Translations under genes and position numbers: made by a program
Part shown: one piece after another, positions 7,080 to 15,334 of the stretch
How positions within the stretch are numbered: position 1 is the first letter of the stretch
How the letters are laid out: each line of letters begins with the position of its first letter
Notes under the pieces: generated by a model
The model's database searches: none
What the model saw: the letters and a program-made list of their open reading frames with translations, nothing else
Told to the model about the DNA's origin: nothing
Origin: Clostridia bacterium
Lineage (GTDB): Bacteria > Bacillota > Clostridia > Christensenellales > QALW01
Direction: 5' to 3'
Assembly (NCBI GenBank): GCA_900769815.1
Contig: CAAGID010000014.1
Location: 1-46,243, forward strand
Length of the DNA: 46,243 bases

Positions 7080-7107
7080 ATTTTACCATAAAATTAATAA
7101 AAGTCAA
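7080..7107 (-). promoter_or_regulatory. Promoter for the DUF4160/DUF2442 pair
   Basis: TTGACT (7102-7107), a 16-base spacer and TAAAAT (7080-7085), just after the rplL terminator. Confidence 0.55.
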
Positions 7108-7116
7108 TATTTATAT

Positions 7117-7150
7117 AAAAAAACAGGGTGTGAATTAACACGCCCTGTTT
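7117..7150 (-). terminator. Terminator of the rplJL operon
   Basis: Stem AAACAGGGCGTG/CACACCCTGTTT with one mismatch and a TTTTTTT tail on the minus strand, 18 bases after the rplL stop. It shows that rplL is not followed directly by rpoB here, unlike in many Firmicutes. Confidence 0.85.
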
Positions 7151-7167
7151 TACCTTTTTGCTTTGAA

Positions 7168-7533
7168 TTACTTAAGTGTAACTGTTGCGCCAACTTCTTC
7201 AAGCTTAGCCTTAAGAGCTTCTGCTTCGTCCTTAGCTGCGCCTTCCTTAAGTGCTTTGGGAGCTGCTTCAACAAGGTCCTTAGCATCTTTAAGGCCAAGA
7301 CCAAGAGCTTCCTTAACAGCCTTAATAACGTCAAGCTTCTTGTCACCGAAGGATTCAAGAATAACGTCAAATTCTGTCTTTTCTTCAGCTGCTGCGCCGC
7401 CTGCTGCGCCGCCTGCTACCATAACGGGAGCTGCTGCTGATACACCAAATTCTTCCTCAAGCATTGTTACTAATTCAGCGATTTCAAGGAGAGTTTTCTC
7501 TTTGAGAGCTGCAACGATTTCTGCATTTGTCAT
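7168..7533 (-). CDS. rplL: Ribosomal protein L7/L12
   Basis: 121 residues, the usual length. An N-terminal dimerisation domain (1-35) is followed by an Ala/Gly-rich hinge (about 36-52) and the C-terminal factor-binding domain with KLDVIKAVKEALGLGLKDAKDLVEAAP and a terminal GATVTLK. It forms the flexible stalk of the 50S subunit that recruits translation GTPases. GGAGG site before the ATG; 27 bases after rplJ, in the same transcript and under the L10 leader. Confidence 0.98.
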   Translation of the reverse strand: MTNAEIVAALKEKTLLEIAELVTMLEEEFGVSAAAPVMVAGGAAGGAAAEEKTEFDVILESFGDKKLDVIKAVKEALGLGLKDAKDLVEAAPKALKEGAAKDEAEALKAKLEEVGATVTLK

Positions 7534-7560
7534 TTTAATTTTCCTCCAATTTTTTAAAAA

Positions 7561-8052
7561 TTATGCTTCTTTCTTTTCTTTGATTGCATTAAGTGCATAA
7601 GCAAGATTACGCACATTGCCCTGAAGTGTCCAGATAAGCTGAACAATAAGAGCGTCTTTTCCGGGGAGCTTTGCAAGAGCTTCCTCTTCCTGAACAGTTG
7701 TTACTTTACCGTCCATATAGCCGCACTTGATAGTGCATTTTTCGGTTTTTTTGCCGAACTCATAGAGAATTTTTGCGGGAGCTACAACATCGTCATATGA
7801 GAATGCAAAAGCATTTGTTCCTTCAAGGAACGCATCCCATCCCTCGATGCCAAGTTCCTTACAAGCTCTTAAAACAAGTGTGTTCTTATAAACCTTATAA
7901 TCAACACCTGCAGCACGACAATCAGAACGAAGTTTAGTGATTTCTTCAACGTTTACGCCTGTGTAATCAACCATTACAACGTGTGTTGCCTTTGAAAGCT
8001 TGTCTTTAATCTCTTCATACAGAGCTATTTTGGCTTCCTTATTAACTGACAT
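7561..8052 (-). CDS. rplJ: Ribosomal protein L10
   Basis: 163 residues, typical for L10, the base of the L7/L12 stalk on 23S rRNA. Recognisable parts are the N-terminal KAIALYEEIKDKLSKATHVVMVDYTGVNVEEITKLR-like domain and the C-terminal helix (roughly 130-160) that holds L12 dimers. GGAGGT precedes the ATG. It is expected to repress its own operon by binding the leader directly upstream. Confidence 0.97.
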   Translation of the reverse strand: MSVNKEAKIALYEEIKDKLSKATHVVMVDYTGVNVEEITKLRSDCRAAGVDYKVYKNTLVLRACKELGIEGWDAFLEGTNAFAFSYDDVVAPAKILYEFGKKTEKCTIKCGYMDGKVTTVQEEEALAKLPGKDALIVQLIWTLQGNVRNLAYALNAIKEKKEA

Positions 8053-8199
8053 TTTTTAACCTCCGTACTTATTCAAAAAAACAACCCCCGCATAGACATA
8101 CGGGGGTTTGAAAATTTTATTTTTTCGCACTTCCTCGGCAGGATATTTAGGCGATTACTCGCACCTGCTGTCTACGGTTAGCAGAGATTATTTAATTGT
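8053..8199 (-). ncRNA. Ribosomal protein L10 leader with attenuator hairpin
   Basis: The 5' untranslated region of rplJL carries the L10-leader signature: GCTAACCGTAGACAGCAGGTGC (complement of 8161-8182) and ATCCTGCCGAGGA (complement of 8133-8145), which pair through GCAGG/CCTGC. It ends in a strong hairpin AACCCCCG...CGGGGGTT (8083-8108) with a T-rich tail, 22-30 bases before the ATG. In this known RNA family L10 bound with L12 dimers mimics its rRNA contact and promotes termination. Confidence 0.9.
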
Positions 8200-8205
8200 A
8201 AAATA

Positions 8206-8234
8206 ATTATATAACGCTTTTAAATTTCTGTCAA
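8206..8234 (-). promoter_or_regulatory. Consensus promoter for rplJL
   Basis: TTGACA (8229-8234), a 17-base spacer and TATAAT (8206-8211). Both hexamers are perfect. It starts immediately after the rplA stop, so rplJL is transcribed independently of nusG-rplKA. Confidence 0.85.
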
Positions 8235-8241
8235 GCAAAAA

Positions 8242-8937
8242 TTAAGCATTAAATTTTAAGCCATTTACCTTGATGCCAGGGCCCATTGTGCTGGAAATAA
8301 CAACTGACTTAAGGTATGTGCCTTTTGCTGCTGCGGGCTTTGCTTTAACAACTGCGTCCATAAGAACTCTTACGTTGTCACTAAGCTTTTCTGCACCGAA
8401 ACTTGCCTTGCCTACAGGTACGTGAATAATGTTGGTTTTGTCAACACGGTATTCAACCTTACCTGCTTTAATATCGTTAACTGCCTTAGCAACGTCCATA
8501 GTAACAGTACCGCTCTTGGGGTTAGGCATAAGACCTTTAGGACCAAGAACCTTACCAAGACGGCCAAGAAGACCCATCATGTCGGGTGTACAAACGATTA
8601 CATCATAATCAAACCAGTTTTCAGTTTGAATTTTCTGTACCATTTCTTCTGCACCAACGAAATCAGCACCTGCAGCCTGAGCGGCATCTGCCTTTTCGCC
8701 CTTAGCAATAACGAGTACACGAGCTGTTTTACCTGTGCCGTGAGGAAGAACTACTACGCCACGAACCTGCTGGTCAGCCTGACGTGAGTCAACACCTAAG
8801 CGGATTGAAAGTTCAACAGTCTCATCAAACTTTGCCTTTGCAGTCTCAATGCAAAGTGCAATAGCTTCTTCGGGATCATATAATTTTGTGGTATCGATAA
8901 GCTTTACGCTATCCTGATATTTTTTTCCTCTTTTCAT
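8242..8937 (-). CDS. rplA: Ribosomal protein L1
   Basis: 231 residues, the standard length. It binds the L1 stalk of 23S rRNA and moves the E-site tRNA. Signature segments are VVLPHGTGKTARVLV, MGLLGRLGKVLGPKGLMPNPKSGTVT-like motif (residues about 120-145) and the closing SVVISSTMGPGIKVN. An AGGAGAGG site lies upstream, 23 bases after rplK. It may repress translation of rplKA by binding the leader upstream of rplK. Confidence 0.98.
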   Translation of the reverse strand: MKRGKKYQDSVKLIDTTKLYDPEEAIALCIETAKAKFDETVELSIRLGVDSRQADQQVRGVVVLPHGTGKTARVLVIAKGEKADAAQAAGADFVGAEEMVQKIQTENWFDYDVIVCTPDMMGLLGRLGKVLGPKGLMPNPKSGTVTMDVAKAVNDIKAGKVEYRVDKTNIIHVPVGKASFGAEKLSDNVRVLMDAVVKAKPAAAKGTYLKSVVISSTMGPGIKVNGLKFNA

Positions 8938-8960
8938 CTTCTATACCTCTCCTTACGCTA

Positions 8961-9386
8961 TCAGTCTACTACCGTAACACCCATGCTACGAGCTGTACCT
9001 GCTATCATTGCCATAGCAGCTTCTACACTTGCAGCGTTAAGGTCGGGCATTTTAATCTCAGCGATTTCTTTAAGCTGAGCCTTGGTGATCTGAGCAACCT
9101 TTGTTTTATTGGGTACGCCTGAACCGCTCTCAATCTTGCAAGCCTTCTTAATAAGAACTGCTGCAGGGGGAGTCTTGGTAATGAATGAGAATGATCTGTC
9201 CTGATAAACTGTAATTACGCAGGGAATAATCATTCCTGTGTCCTTGGCTGTACGTTCATTGAATTCTTTGCAGAAACCTGCGATGTTGATACCGTGAGGG
9301 CCTAATACGGAACCTACCGGAGGAGCCGGTGTAGCCTTACCTGCAGTAATCTGCAACTTTACGATACCTGTGATTTTTTTAGCCAT
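8961..9386 (-). CDS. rplK: Ribosomal protein L11
   Basis: 141 residues, typical. Part of the GTPase-associated centre of the 50S subunit and the site sensed by RelA and thiopeptides. Pro-rich N-terminus (KATPAPPVGSVLGPHG, GINIAGFCKEFN) and C-terminal RNA-binding domain ending GTARSMGVTVVD are clear. A GGAGGTG site precedes the ATG; the 119-base leader to nusG carries a probable L1-binding element. Confidence 0.98.
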   Translation of the reverse strand: MAKKITGIVKLQITAGKATPAPPVGSVLGPHGINIAGFCKEFNERTAKDTGMIIPCVITVYQDRSFSFITKTPPAAVLIKKACKIESGSGVPNKTKVAQITKAQLKEIAEIKMPDLNAASVEAAMAMIAGTARSMGVTVVD

Positions 9387-9394
9387 AATTACAC

Positions 9395-9482
9395 CTCCTC
9401 AATAAAGTGCATGTGGTTTTGCGAGTGCATTAGAAAAAATTTTACACTCTCCCACCCCATCTGTCTTAGCTGTAACAGACGG
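9395..9482 (-). promoter_or_regulatory. rplK-rplA leader with probable L1-binding element
   Basis: Between nusG and rplK the message has a hairpin CCGTCTGT...ACAGATGG (9457-9482) leading into GGGGTGGGAGAG (complement of 9447-9458), then ACCACATGCACTT. GGTGGGAG matches the conserved L1-stalk core of 23S rRNA, and L11-L1 operons of other bacteria are repressed by L1 at such a site. The resemblance is seen; regulation is inferred. Confidence 0.6.
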
Positions 9483-9505
9483 TATATAATAACGCTTACG
9501 CGAGA

Positions 9506-10039
9506 TTATACTTTTTTAACGTTGATAAAGTCAAGCTCAATGATGTTTTCACGGTTGAAAATTGAAACCTTAATCTTTACCTTCTGTCTTATAGGGTCTA
9601 CTTCTTCGCAAACACCCTGCTGACCTTCAAAAGGTCCTGAAATAATGTCAACAATATCGCCTACAGAAATATCCGTTTTTACACGAACGTTCTCAAGGCC
9701 CATACGGCGTACCTCTTCATTGGTAAGAGGAATCGGTACTTTTGAATCTGTTCCCAAAAAGCCTGTTACACCGCGGGTATTGCGTACAAGATAAAGCGTG
9801 CGCTTGGTTAAAATCATTTTGATCATTACGTATGCGGGAAAAATCTTACGCTGAACAACCTTACGCTTATCGCCCTTGACTTCCATAACTTCTTCAACGG
9901 GAATTTTAACCTCAAAGATATAATCCTGAAGGCTCATATTATTAACCATTTTCTGAATGCTGTCAAGAACCTTATTTTCATAACCTGCATAGGTATGTAT
10001 AATATACCACTTGCCTTCGGTTTCCTGAATATTACTCAT
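9506..10039 (-). CDS. nusG: Transcription antitermination factor NusG
   Basis: 177 residues, the usual size. The NGN domain begins KWYIIHTYAGYENKV and includes RKIFPAYVMIKM; the C-terminal KOW domain is ISVGDIVDIISGPFEGQQG (about residues 122-140). NusG binds RNA polymerase and contacts Rho or ribosomal S10 to adjust elongation. GGAGG lies before the ATG; it follows secE by 15 bases. Confidence 0.97.
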   Translation of the reverse strand: MSNIQETEGKWYIIHTYAGYENKVLDSIQKMVNNMSLQDYIFEVKIPVEEVMEVKGDKRKVVQRKIFPAYVMIKMILTKRTLYLVRNTRGVTGFLGTDSKVPIPLTNEEVRRMGLENVRVKTDISVGDIVDIISGPFEGQQGVCEEVDPIRQKVKIKVSIFNRENIIELDFINVKKV

Positions 10040-10054
10040 TATTTAATGCCTCCG

Positions 10055-10330
10055 TTATTTAATGTTGAACCAGCTGTTCAACAAACCCGGAAGACCGCCT
10101 TCAGACTTTGTAATGGATTCAATAAGCGCACCTACGCCAAAATCCATTATTGCAAGAAGAGCTGAGCAAACTACTACGAACAGAAGTACGCAGGCTGAAT
10201 ATGTGCGTAAATCTGCCTTTGTGGGCCAGCTCACCTTTTTAAGCTCGGATATCATTTCCCCAAAGGGACGCTTTCTACGCTTTTTTTCTTTCTTCTCAGT
10301 CTTTATTGACTTCACTTTATTTTCTGACAT
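10055..10330 (-). CDS. secE: Preprotein translocase subunit SecE
   Basis: A 91-residue single-span SecE. A basic N-terminal region (KTEKKEKKRRKR) leads into the conserved amphipathic GEMISELKKVSWPTKADLRTYS-type segment and one membrane helix (about 55-77). It clamps SecY in the translocon. Start 10330 is preferred because AAAGGTG lies 8 bases upstream; a GTG at 10339 overlaps that site. Confidence 0.93.
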   Translation of the reverse strand: MSENKVKSIKTEKKEKKRRKRPFGEMISELKKVSWPTKADLRTYSACVLLFVVVCSALLAIMDFGVGALIESITKSEGGLPGLLNSWFNIK

Positions 10331-10360
10331 ATTTATCACACCTTTTATAAAATAAGAAAA

Positions 10361-10522
10361 TTACTTTGTTTCCTTGTGCAAGGTATGCTTCTTGCAGAAT
10401 CTGCAATACTTCTGAAGTTCGATACGTTCTGCATTGTTCTTTTTGTTTTTCATTGTATCGTAATTTCTATTCTTGCACTCTGTACAAGCAAGAGTAATTT
10501 TTGTTCTCTGTCCAACTGCCAT
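10361..10522 (-). CDS. rpmG: Ribosomal protein L33 (zinc-binding type)
   Basis: 53 residues. Two Cys pairs, CTEC and CRFC, identify the zinc-binding C+ form of L33. It begins MAVGQRTKITLACTEC; start 10522 is set by GGGAGGTG seven bases upstream. It leads the rpmG-secE-nusG unit, the usual Firmicutes order. Confidence 0.95.
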   Translation of the reverse strand: MAVGQRTKITLACTECKNRNYDTMKNKKNNAERIELQKYCRFCKKHTLHKETK

Positions 10523-10573
10523 CTTAAGCACCTCCCAAAAATAAAACAAACTGCTCCAATGTTAAGCCATAAT

Positions 10574-10602
10574 AAATTACCACATTTTTCACGGTCTGTC
10601 AA
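10574..10602 (-). promoter_or_regulatory. Promoter for rpmG-secE-nusG
   Basis: Perfect -35 TTGACA (10597-10602), a 17-base spacer and TAATTT (10574-10579). No convincing terminator separates it from the FemAB-type gene upstream, so read-through is possible. Confidence 0.65.
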
Positions 10603-10632
10603 ACGATATTTGCGTTTTTTTGCAAAATTTTT

Positions 10633-11703
10633 TTATTTTCCCTTTTTTATACGGGATATTGCCTTGCGAAGCTTCTTTCTTGACTGCTCGGCAAAAGTAA
10701 AAAGTTTATGCCAGAAGGGTTTTATCATAAGGTCAAACTCGCCTATCATTTCAGTTGCTTGACCCGCAAAGCCCTTCTTGAATTTATAAAGACCGTAAAT
10801 GGGATTGTTTTCATCCTCAATGATTCCCGGCACACCGCGAAGGTCGTAAACAGTACATCCGTTTTCTCTGCTCCAACGAATCATCTCCCACTGAATAAGA
10901 TAATTAGGCATATAATTACGGTATTTATTACCAGATGCACCGTAAAGATAAAGACACTTATTGCCGTAGAGACCTGCCATTGTACCTGAAACACATTCCA
11001 TATGTTCTTCATCCTCGCCTGCGTATGCAAGGAAGATTCTGCAATAATCGCCCAAAACATCGTACATACGGTAGAAATAGTCAATATCTCTTATAACGAA
11101 GCCGTCTCGCTCACCGGTTGTCTTCATAAGCTCAAAGAACTTGGGAATGTCTTCTCTTGTGCCTATTCTTATCTGAACGCCCTTTTTCTTTGCTACCTTA
11201 ATATTATAACGGGTTTTGTGGTGAAAGCCTGCAAGAAGCTCCTCCTCTGTTTTATCCTTAAGATCTACTCGCATTAAGAATCTTGCCTGAACGCCCTCAA
11301 GGTTATAATAATCGTTTTTGAGTTTATAGCCAAGCTCTTTCATATATTGAGCGTACTCTGTATCGGTTGCAAGTGTATCAGTATCTATTTTTAAAGTCAT
11401 TGCGTTATACTTTTTAGCAATTTCCTTTGCGCCGTCGGTAAGCTTTTTAAGAACTTCCTTATTATGTAAATCACAGATAGGTCCGCGAGGTGCATACATA
11501 AAGGTACAGGGAAACATAGGAATTTTTCTTATAAGAATACTTAACGTGCCTTCGATTTTACCGTTTTCATCTCTTACGATAACAAATTCGTTTGTCCACT
11601 GTGATTTTACTTTTCCCCACTCAACTGACTGCAATATGTGGCTACGCTGATGGTTTACGGTAAACTCTGTATATTCCTTAAAAAGTTCTTCTGTCATTTT
11701 CAT
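10633..11703 (-). CDS. FemAB/FemX-family aminoacyltransferase
   Basis: A 356-residue member of the FemABX family, which adds amino acids from aminoacyl-tRNA to the peptidoglycan stem peptide. Features are HILQSVEWGKVKSQW near the start, FMYAPRGPICD, LKIDTDT, FHHKTRYNIKVAKKKGVQIRIG, and the second GNAT-like half with YLYGASGNKYRNYMPNYLIQWEMIRW and DLRGVPG followed by GLYKFKKGF. It is in the DAP-type peptidoglycan background shown by MurE here, so its acceptor is unclear. GGGAGGA precedes the ATG, four bases after ybeY, in the same operon. Confidence 0.9.
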   Translation of the reverse strand: MKMTEELFKEYTEFTVNHQRSHILQSVEWGKVKSQWTNEFVIVRDENGKIEGTLSILIRKIPMFPCTFMYAPRGPICDLHNKEVLKKLTDGAKEIAKKYNAMTLKIDTDTLATDTEYAQYMKELGYKLKNDYYNLEGVQARFLMRVDLKDKTEEELLAGFHHKTRYNIKVAKKKGVQIRIGTREDIPKFFELMKTTGERDGFVIRDIDYFYRMYDVLGDYCRIFLAYAGEDEEHMECVSGTMAGLYGNKCLYLYGASGNKYRNYMPNYLIQWEMIRWSRENGCTVYDLRGVPGIIEDENNPIYGLYKFKKGFAGQATEMIGEFDLMIKPFWHKLFTFAEQSRKKLRKAISRIKKGK

Positions 11704-11707
11704 TAGT

Positions 11708-12181
11708 TTAGTCCTCCCTGGTAATTTTAAGCTCTCTTAAAAGTTCTTCTTCCTTTAAACGCATTTCCTTTTTTTCGTCTTCTTCCATATGATCGTAGCC
11801 TAAAAGATGAAGCATACCGTGAATCAAAAGATATGCCGCTTCACGTTTTTGGCTATGACCGTATTCCTCTGCCTGTTCTTTAAGACGGGGGAGACTTATT
11901 ACTATATCTCCAAGCATTATACATCCCGTATCGGGATTTTCAAAGGGTTCTTCTCCTTTACGGACATCCCATAAAGGAAAGGAAAGCACGTCAGTCTCGT
12001 TGTCTATTCCCCTATGCTCATTGTTTATCTGACGAATGGTTTCGCCGTCGGTAAGGGTAACAGTCACTTCAAAATCAGAATGACCAAGCATCTTTTTACC
12101 GCTAAAGCGTGTAACAGATTCAAGAAGTTCACAGAACTCACAGCTTTCACCTGAACCTATATCATCTATAATCTCAATCAT
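11708..12181 (-). CDS. ybeY: Endoribonuclease YbeY (16S rRNA maturation)
   Basis: 157 residues. The zinc motif HGMLHLLGYDH (H121, H125, H131) identifies YbeY, a metal-dependent single-strand endoribonuclease for 16S 3'-end processing and ribosome quality control. INxxHRGIDNETDVLSFPL is also conserved. Its start overlaps the end of pgpH by 8 bases and it has an AGGAGA site. Confidence 0.97.
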   Translation of the reverse strand: MIEIIDDIGSGESCEFCELLESVTRFSGKKMLGHSDFEVTVTLTDGETIRQINNEHRGIDNETDVLSFPLWDVRKGEEPFENPDTGCIMLGDIVISLPRLKEQAEEYGHSQKREAAYLLIHGMLHLLGYDHMEEDEKKEMRLKEEELLRELKITRED

Positions 12182-14369
12182 TTTTTATCTCCTGTCCGTT
12201 ATCGTATTTTATTCTTGTATGGTATACTGCCGTCAAAGTATTAAGGAAAGAGTTCTTTAACACGTTTATATCCTTAAGGGTTAATTCTGAAGCATCAAGT
12301 TCACCATCGTCGATCCGCGCCTTGAACATTTTTTCAATCTGCCTTTTTATGGATTCGTGAGTCTTTTCATCAAGTGACCTTACTGAAGCTTCAATACAGT
12401 CGGCAAGCATTATTATACCTGCAACCTTCGTCTGCGGGTTTGGTCCGGGATAACGAAAGTCGTCTATTTTAGTTTCACTATCAATTTCACGGGCCTTATT
12501 ATAGAAGTACATTACTGCCGAAGTACCGTGATGCTGTTTTATAATGTCTATTATTTCACGGGGAAGCTTGTTTGCTTTTGCCACCTGAACACCCTCGGTA
12601 ATATGAGAGAAAATCATTTTAGCACTTTCAGCGGGTGCCAACGTACTGTGGAAGTTTTTGGATTCAGCGGTCTGATTTTCCGTGTAACACTCAGGACAAC
12701 GCAACTTACCAATATCGTGGTAAAGTGCACCCGCCTTTGCAAGCAGAGGGTTTGCACCTATATCCTTTGCACCGTTTTCTGCCATTTCAGCAACGGTGGT
12801 TGAGTGCTGATATGTGCCCGGAATTTCAAGATTCATCTTCCTTAAAAGGTCGGTTGATGAGTTTGAAAGTTCAAGAAGCTTTGATTGGGTAAGAAGTCCG
12901 AAAAGGCTTTCCCAGAATGGAAGGGATGCTGCAGAGAAAAGAGCAGCAACTATACCCCCTGCAAAACTGTATAAGGCTGTTTTTCCGCAGTCAGCAATTC
13001 GGCTTCCTGCAGTCCACATAACTGCAAATGAAGTTACCATTGCAACTATACCTGCCGTAATACCCGGAAGCAGCATTTTTGCACGGGTAGAACTCGCACT
13101 GACGTTTTTACAAACGTAAATTGCCGCCATACCGCCTGTAAGAGACGAAATCATGATTGCCATTGCATCAGTAGTAAATACGCCTGATTCATCAGAAATA
13201 AACAGTGCAAGAATTACTGACATAACGGTATTTATAACAAGGGCAAGATGCTCATCAAAGAGCGTTGCAATCAGTATGGTACCGATAGCGGCATTCATCA
13301 TTTTTTCCCAAGTTGCACTCTTAAGCAAAAGTGCAACTATTATATTAGCTAATATAAGTATGCATAGAAGTAATATCTTCTTGGGCTGGCTTACTATTTT
13401 CTTATCAAATATCCACACATAGCAAGCTGCTACAAAAAGAAGCACCATTACAAGCCCTACCGAACCTACAACGAAAGGATATGCAAAACCGCTTTCTTCA
13501 AGCAAACGTAATTCGGAAAGAATTTCATAATCAGCCTGAGTTATGGTTTCGCCCTGGTTAACGATAACGCTTCCCTTACGTATTTTAACAGGTTCAACCT
13601 CGGCCTTTGCTTTTTCCTTTGCCTTATTTGTGGCATCTTCATCAACAATGCTGTTTGCCGTTAAAGTATCTTCATCAGTAACAATATCCGCAATAATTTT
13701 CTTAATGTTTTCATTATCAAGCACATTGCTTTGCAGTATTTCCTGCGCTAAAGATTTTTTTACAGAGTCAATGGAGTCTTCGGTAATTCCACCTTCGAGT
13801 ACTGCAACCAATCTTTTACTAAACCAATCTTTGAGTTTTTCAATATCGGCTTTATTACTGTTAAGCACTGCAAGAATTTTATCGCCTTTGATCATTGCCC
13901 CATCAGGTGCATCCTCAACAAAAGAAAGTACATCGCTGCCGTATCTTAAGTCAGCCGCAGTATACTGGTCAATAAACCCCTCGATACTGCCAAAGCGAAC
14001 ACTTTCACCTCGTTCAGCAACCTTTAAAAGACCGTCAAAAACGGTATTATCAAAATACGCTGTCATATCCTTAGTTTTTTGCTTATCCGTAGTATAAACG
14101 TCCGGCACAGCATCCATTGCTTCCTGCTGCTTCTGCAGAGTAAGTACAGGGTCAACTGCTTCGCCGTTTGCTATGATGGTTTCCTCTGCAGTTTCCCCTA
14201 CGGTAACTGAAAACTTGTCCGGTATTATTTCAAGCCATACCATTGCTACTATAGCAAAATAAGTTAAAAGGACGTAAAAAACCGATAAAGCCGTCTTTCT
14301 TTTTTGGGCACGGTATTTTTTTCGTATTTCTTGTCCTAAAACTCTTTTTCTTTCACGCTTTTCAGCCAT
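12174..14369 (-). CDS. pgpH: 7TM-HD family c-di-AMP phosphodiesterase (PgpH type)
   Basis: 731 residues. One N-terminal membrane helix (about 25-48), a long extracellular domain (about 50-290), a run of seven membrane helices (about 295-490) and a cytoplasmic HD domain with H551-D552 (YHDIGKL) and QHHGTS. Family members such as Listeria PgpH and B. subtilis YqfF hydrolyse cyclic di-AMP. The order phoH-pgpH-ybeY is the standard one. The ATG follows GAGGT overlapping the phoH end. Confidence 0.93.
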   Translation of the reverse strand: MAEKRERKRVLGQEIRKKYRAQKRKTALSVFYVLLTYFAIVAMVWLEIIPDKFSVTVGETAEETIIANGEAVDPVLTLQKQQEAMDAVPDVYTTDKQKTKDMTAYFDNTVFDGLLKVAERGESVRFGSIEGFIDQYTAADLRYGSDVLSFVEDAPDGAMIKGDKILAVLNSNKADIEKLKDWFSKRLVAVLEGGITEDSIDSVKKSLAQEILQSNVLDNENIKKIIADIVTDEDTLTANSIVDEDATNKAKEKAKAEVEPVKIRKGSVIVNQGETITQADYEILSELRLLEESGFAYPFVVGSVGLVMVLLFVAACYVWIFDKKIVSQPKKILLLCILILANIIVALLLKSATWEKMMNAAIGTILIATLFDEHLALVINTVMSVILALFISDESGVFTTDAMAIMISSLTGGMAAIYVCKNVSASSTRAKMLLPGITAGIVAMVTSFAVMWTAGSRIADCGKTALYSFAGGIVAALFSAASLPFWESLFGLLTQSKLLELSNSSTDLLRKMNLEIPGTYQHSTTVAEMAENGAKDIGANPLLAKAGALYHDIGKLRCPECYTENQTAESKNFHSTLAPAESAKMIFSHITEGVQVAKANKLPREIIDIIKQHHGTSAVMYFYNKAREIDSETKIDDFRYPGPNPQTKVAGIIMLADCIEASVRSLDEKTHESIKRQIEKMFKARIDDGELDASELTLKDINVLKNSFLNTLTAVYHTRIKYDNGQEIKND

Positions 14370-14374
14370 AATTA

Positions 14375-15331
14375 CTACCTCGTTTTTTCATTGCTTTTAT
14401 CATAAGCTTTGATTATATTCATAACTATCTCGTGTCTGACAACGTCTTTTGCCGTAAGATGGCATATCTGAAGCTTGTCTATACCGCCTAAAATATTTAT
14501 GGCGTGCTTAAGACCGCTTGTCTTGCCCTGAGGGAGGTCTATCTGAGTCAAATCTCCCGTAATAACCATTTTCGAGCCTTCGCCCAAACGTGTTAAAAAC
14601 ATTTTCATTTGTTCGATAGTGGTATTCTGTGCTTCATCAAGAATAATGTAAGCATCATTTAAGGTTCTGCCACGCATATATGCTAAAGGTGCAACCTCAA
14701 TAACTCCCCTTTCCCAAAGCTTTTGGTAAGCTTCAACGCCCATCATTTCATATATGGCATCATAAAGAGGCCTTAAATATGGGTCAACCTTCTGCTGAAG
14801 GTCGCCCGGCAAAAAGCCAAGTTTTTCCCCTGCTTCAACAGCAGGACGCGTAAGAATAATTTTTGAGATTTCTTTATTTTTAAAAGCCATAACGGCATTT
14901 GCCATTGCAAGATAGGTTTTTCCCGTACCCGCAGGGCCTACGCCGAAAACTACGGTGTTTTTTTGCATTGCACGAACATATTTCTGCTGACCTAAGGTTT
15001 TACAGCGAATCTGTGCCCCCTTATAGGTAATGGCAACAACGTCTGACATAATTTCCTCAATAAGCTCATCCTTGCCCTCCTTGGCAAGCTCAACTGCATA
15101 TCGGATACGTCTCTTATCTATCTTTTCCTTTTTCTGAAGAAGGTTTATAAGACGCTTGATTACATTTACGGCTATCTGTGCCTTTTCTTCATCCTCACTG
15201 TCAACTGAAAGCTTATCGTCTCTTAAAGAAACGGTAACGCCCAATTCCTCTTCGATTATCTTTATATTCCCGTCCTCAATGCCGAAAAGATCGGTAATAT
15301 ACTGTGAATTTTCAATGTCAAGATGCTCCAT
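14375..15331 (-). CDS. phoH: PhoH-family ATPase
   Basis: 318 residues. Walker A GPAGTGKT (residues 132-139) and Walker B YIILDEAQN (D232, E233) are intact, with SKMVITGDLTQIDLP and the GLKHA segment typical of PhoH. A KH-like N-terminal part precedes the ATPase. The family is linked to RNA metabolism; exact activity is unsettled. ATG at 15331 is chosen over a TTG one codon earlier, with AAGGGG upstream. It begins 3 bases after the yqfD stop. Confidence 0.95.
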   Translation of the reverse strand: MEHLDIENSQYITDLFGIEDGNIKIIEEELGVTVSLRDDKLSVDSEDEEKAQIAVNVIKRLINLLQKKEKIDKRRIRYAVELAKEGKDELIEEIMSDVVAITYKGAQIRCKTLGQQKYVRAMQKNTVVFGVGPAGTGKTYLAMANAVMAFKNKEISKIILTRPAVEAGEKLGFLPGDLQQKVDPYLRPLYDAIYEMMGVEAYQKLWERGVIEVAPLAYMRGRTLNDAYIILDEAQNTTIEQMKMFLTRLGEGSKMVITGDLTQIDLPQGKTSGLKHAINILGGIDKLQICHLTAKDVVRHEIVMNIIKAYDKSNEKTR

Positions 15332-15334
15332 CAA

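Noticed and set aside
7033..7600. Long plus-strand frames opposite rplL, rplJ and pgpH
   Set aside because: They are antisense to strongly conserved genes and arise from biased codon use; no ribosome site or family resemblance.
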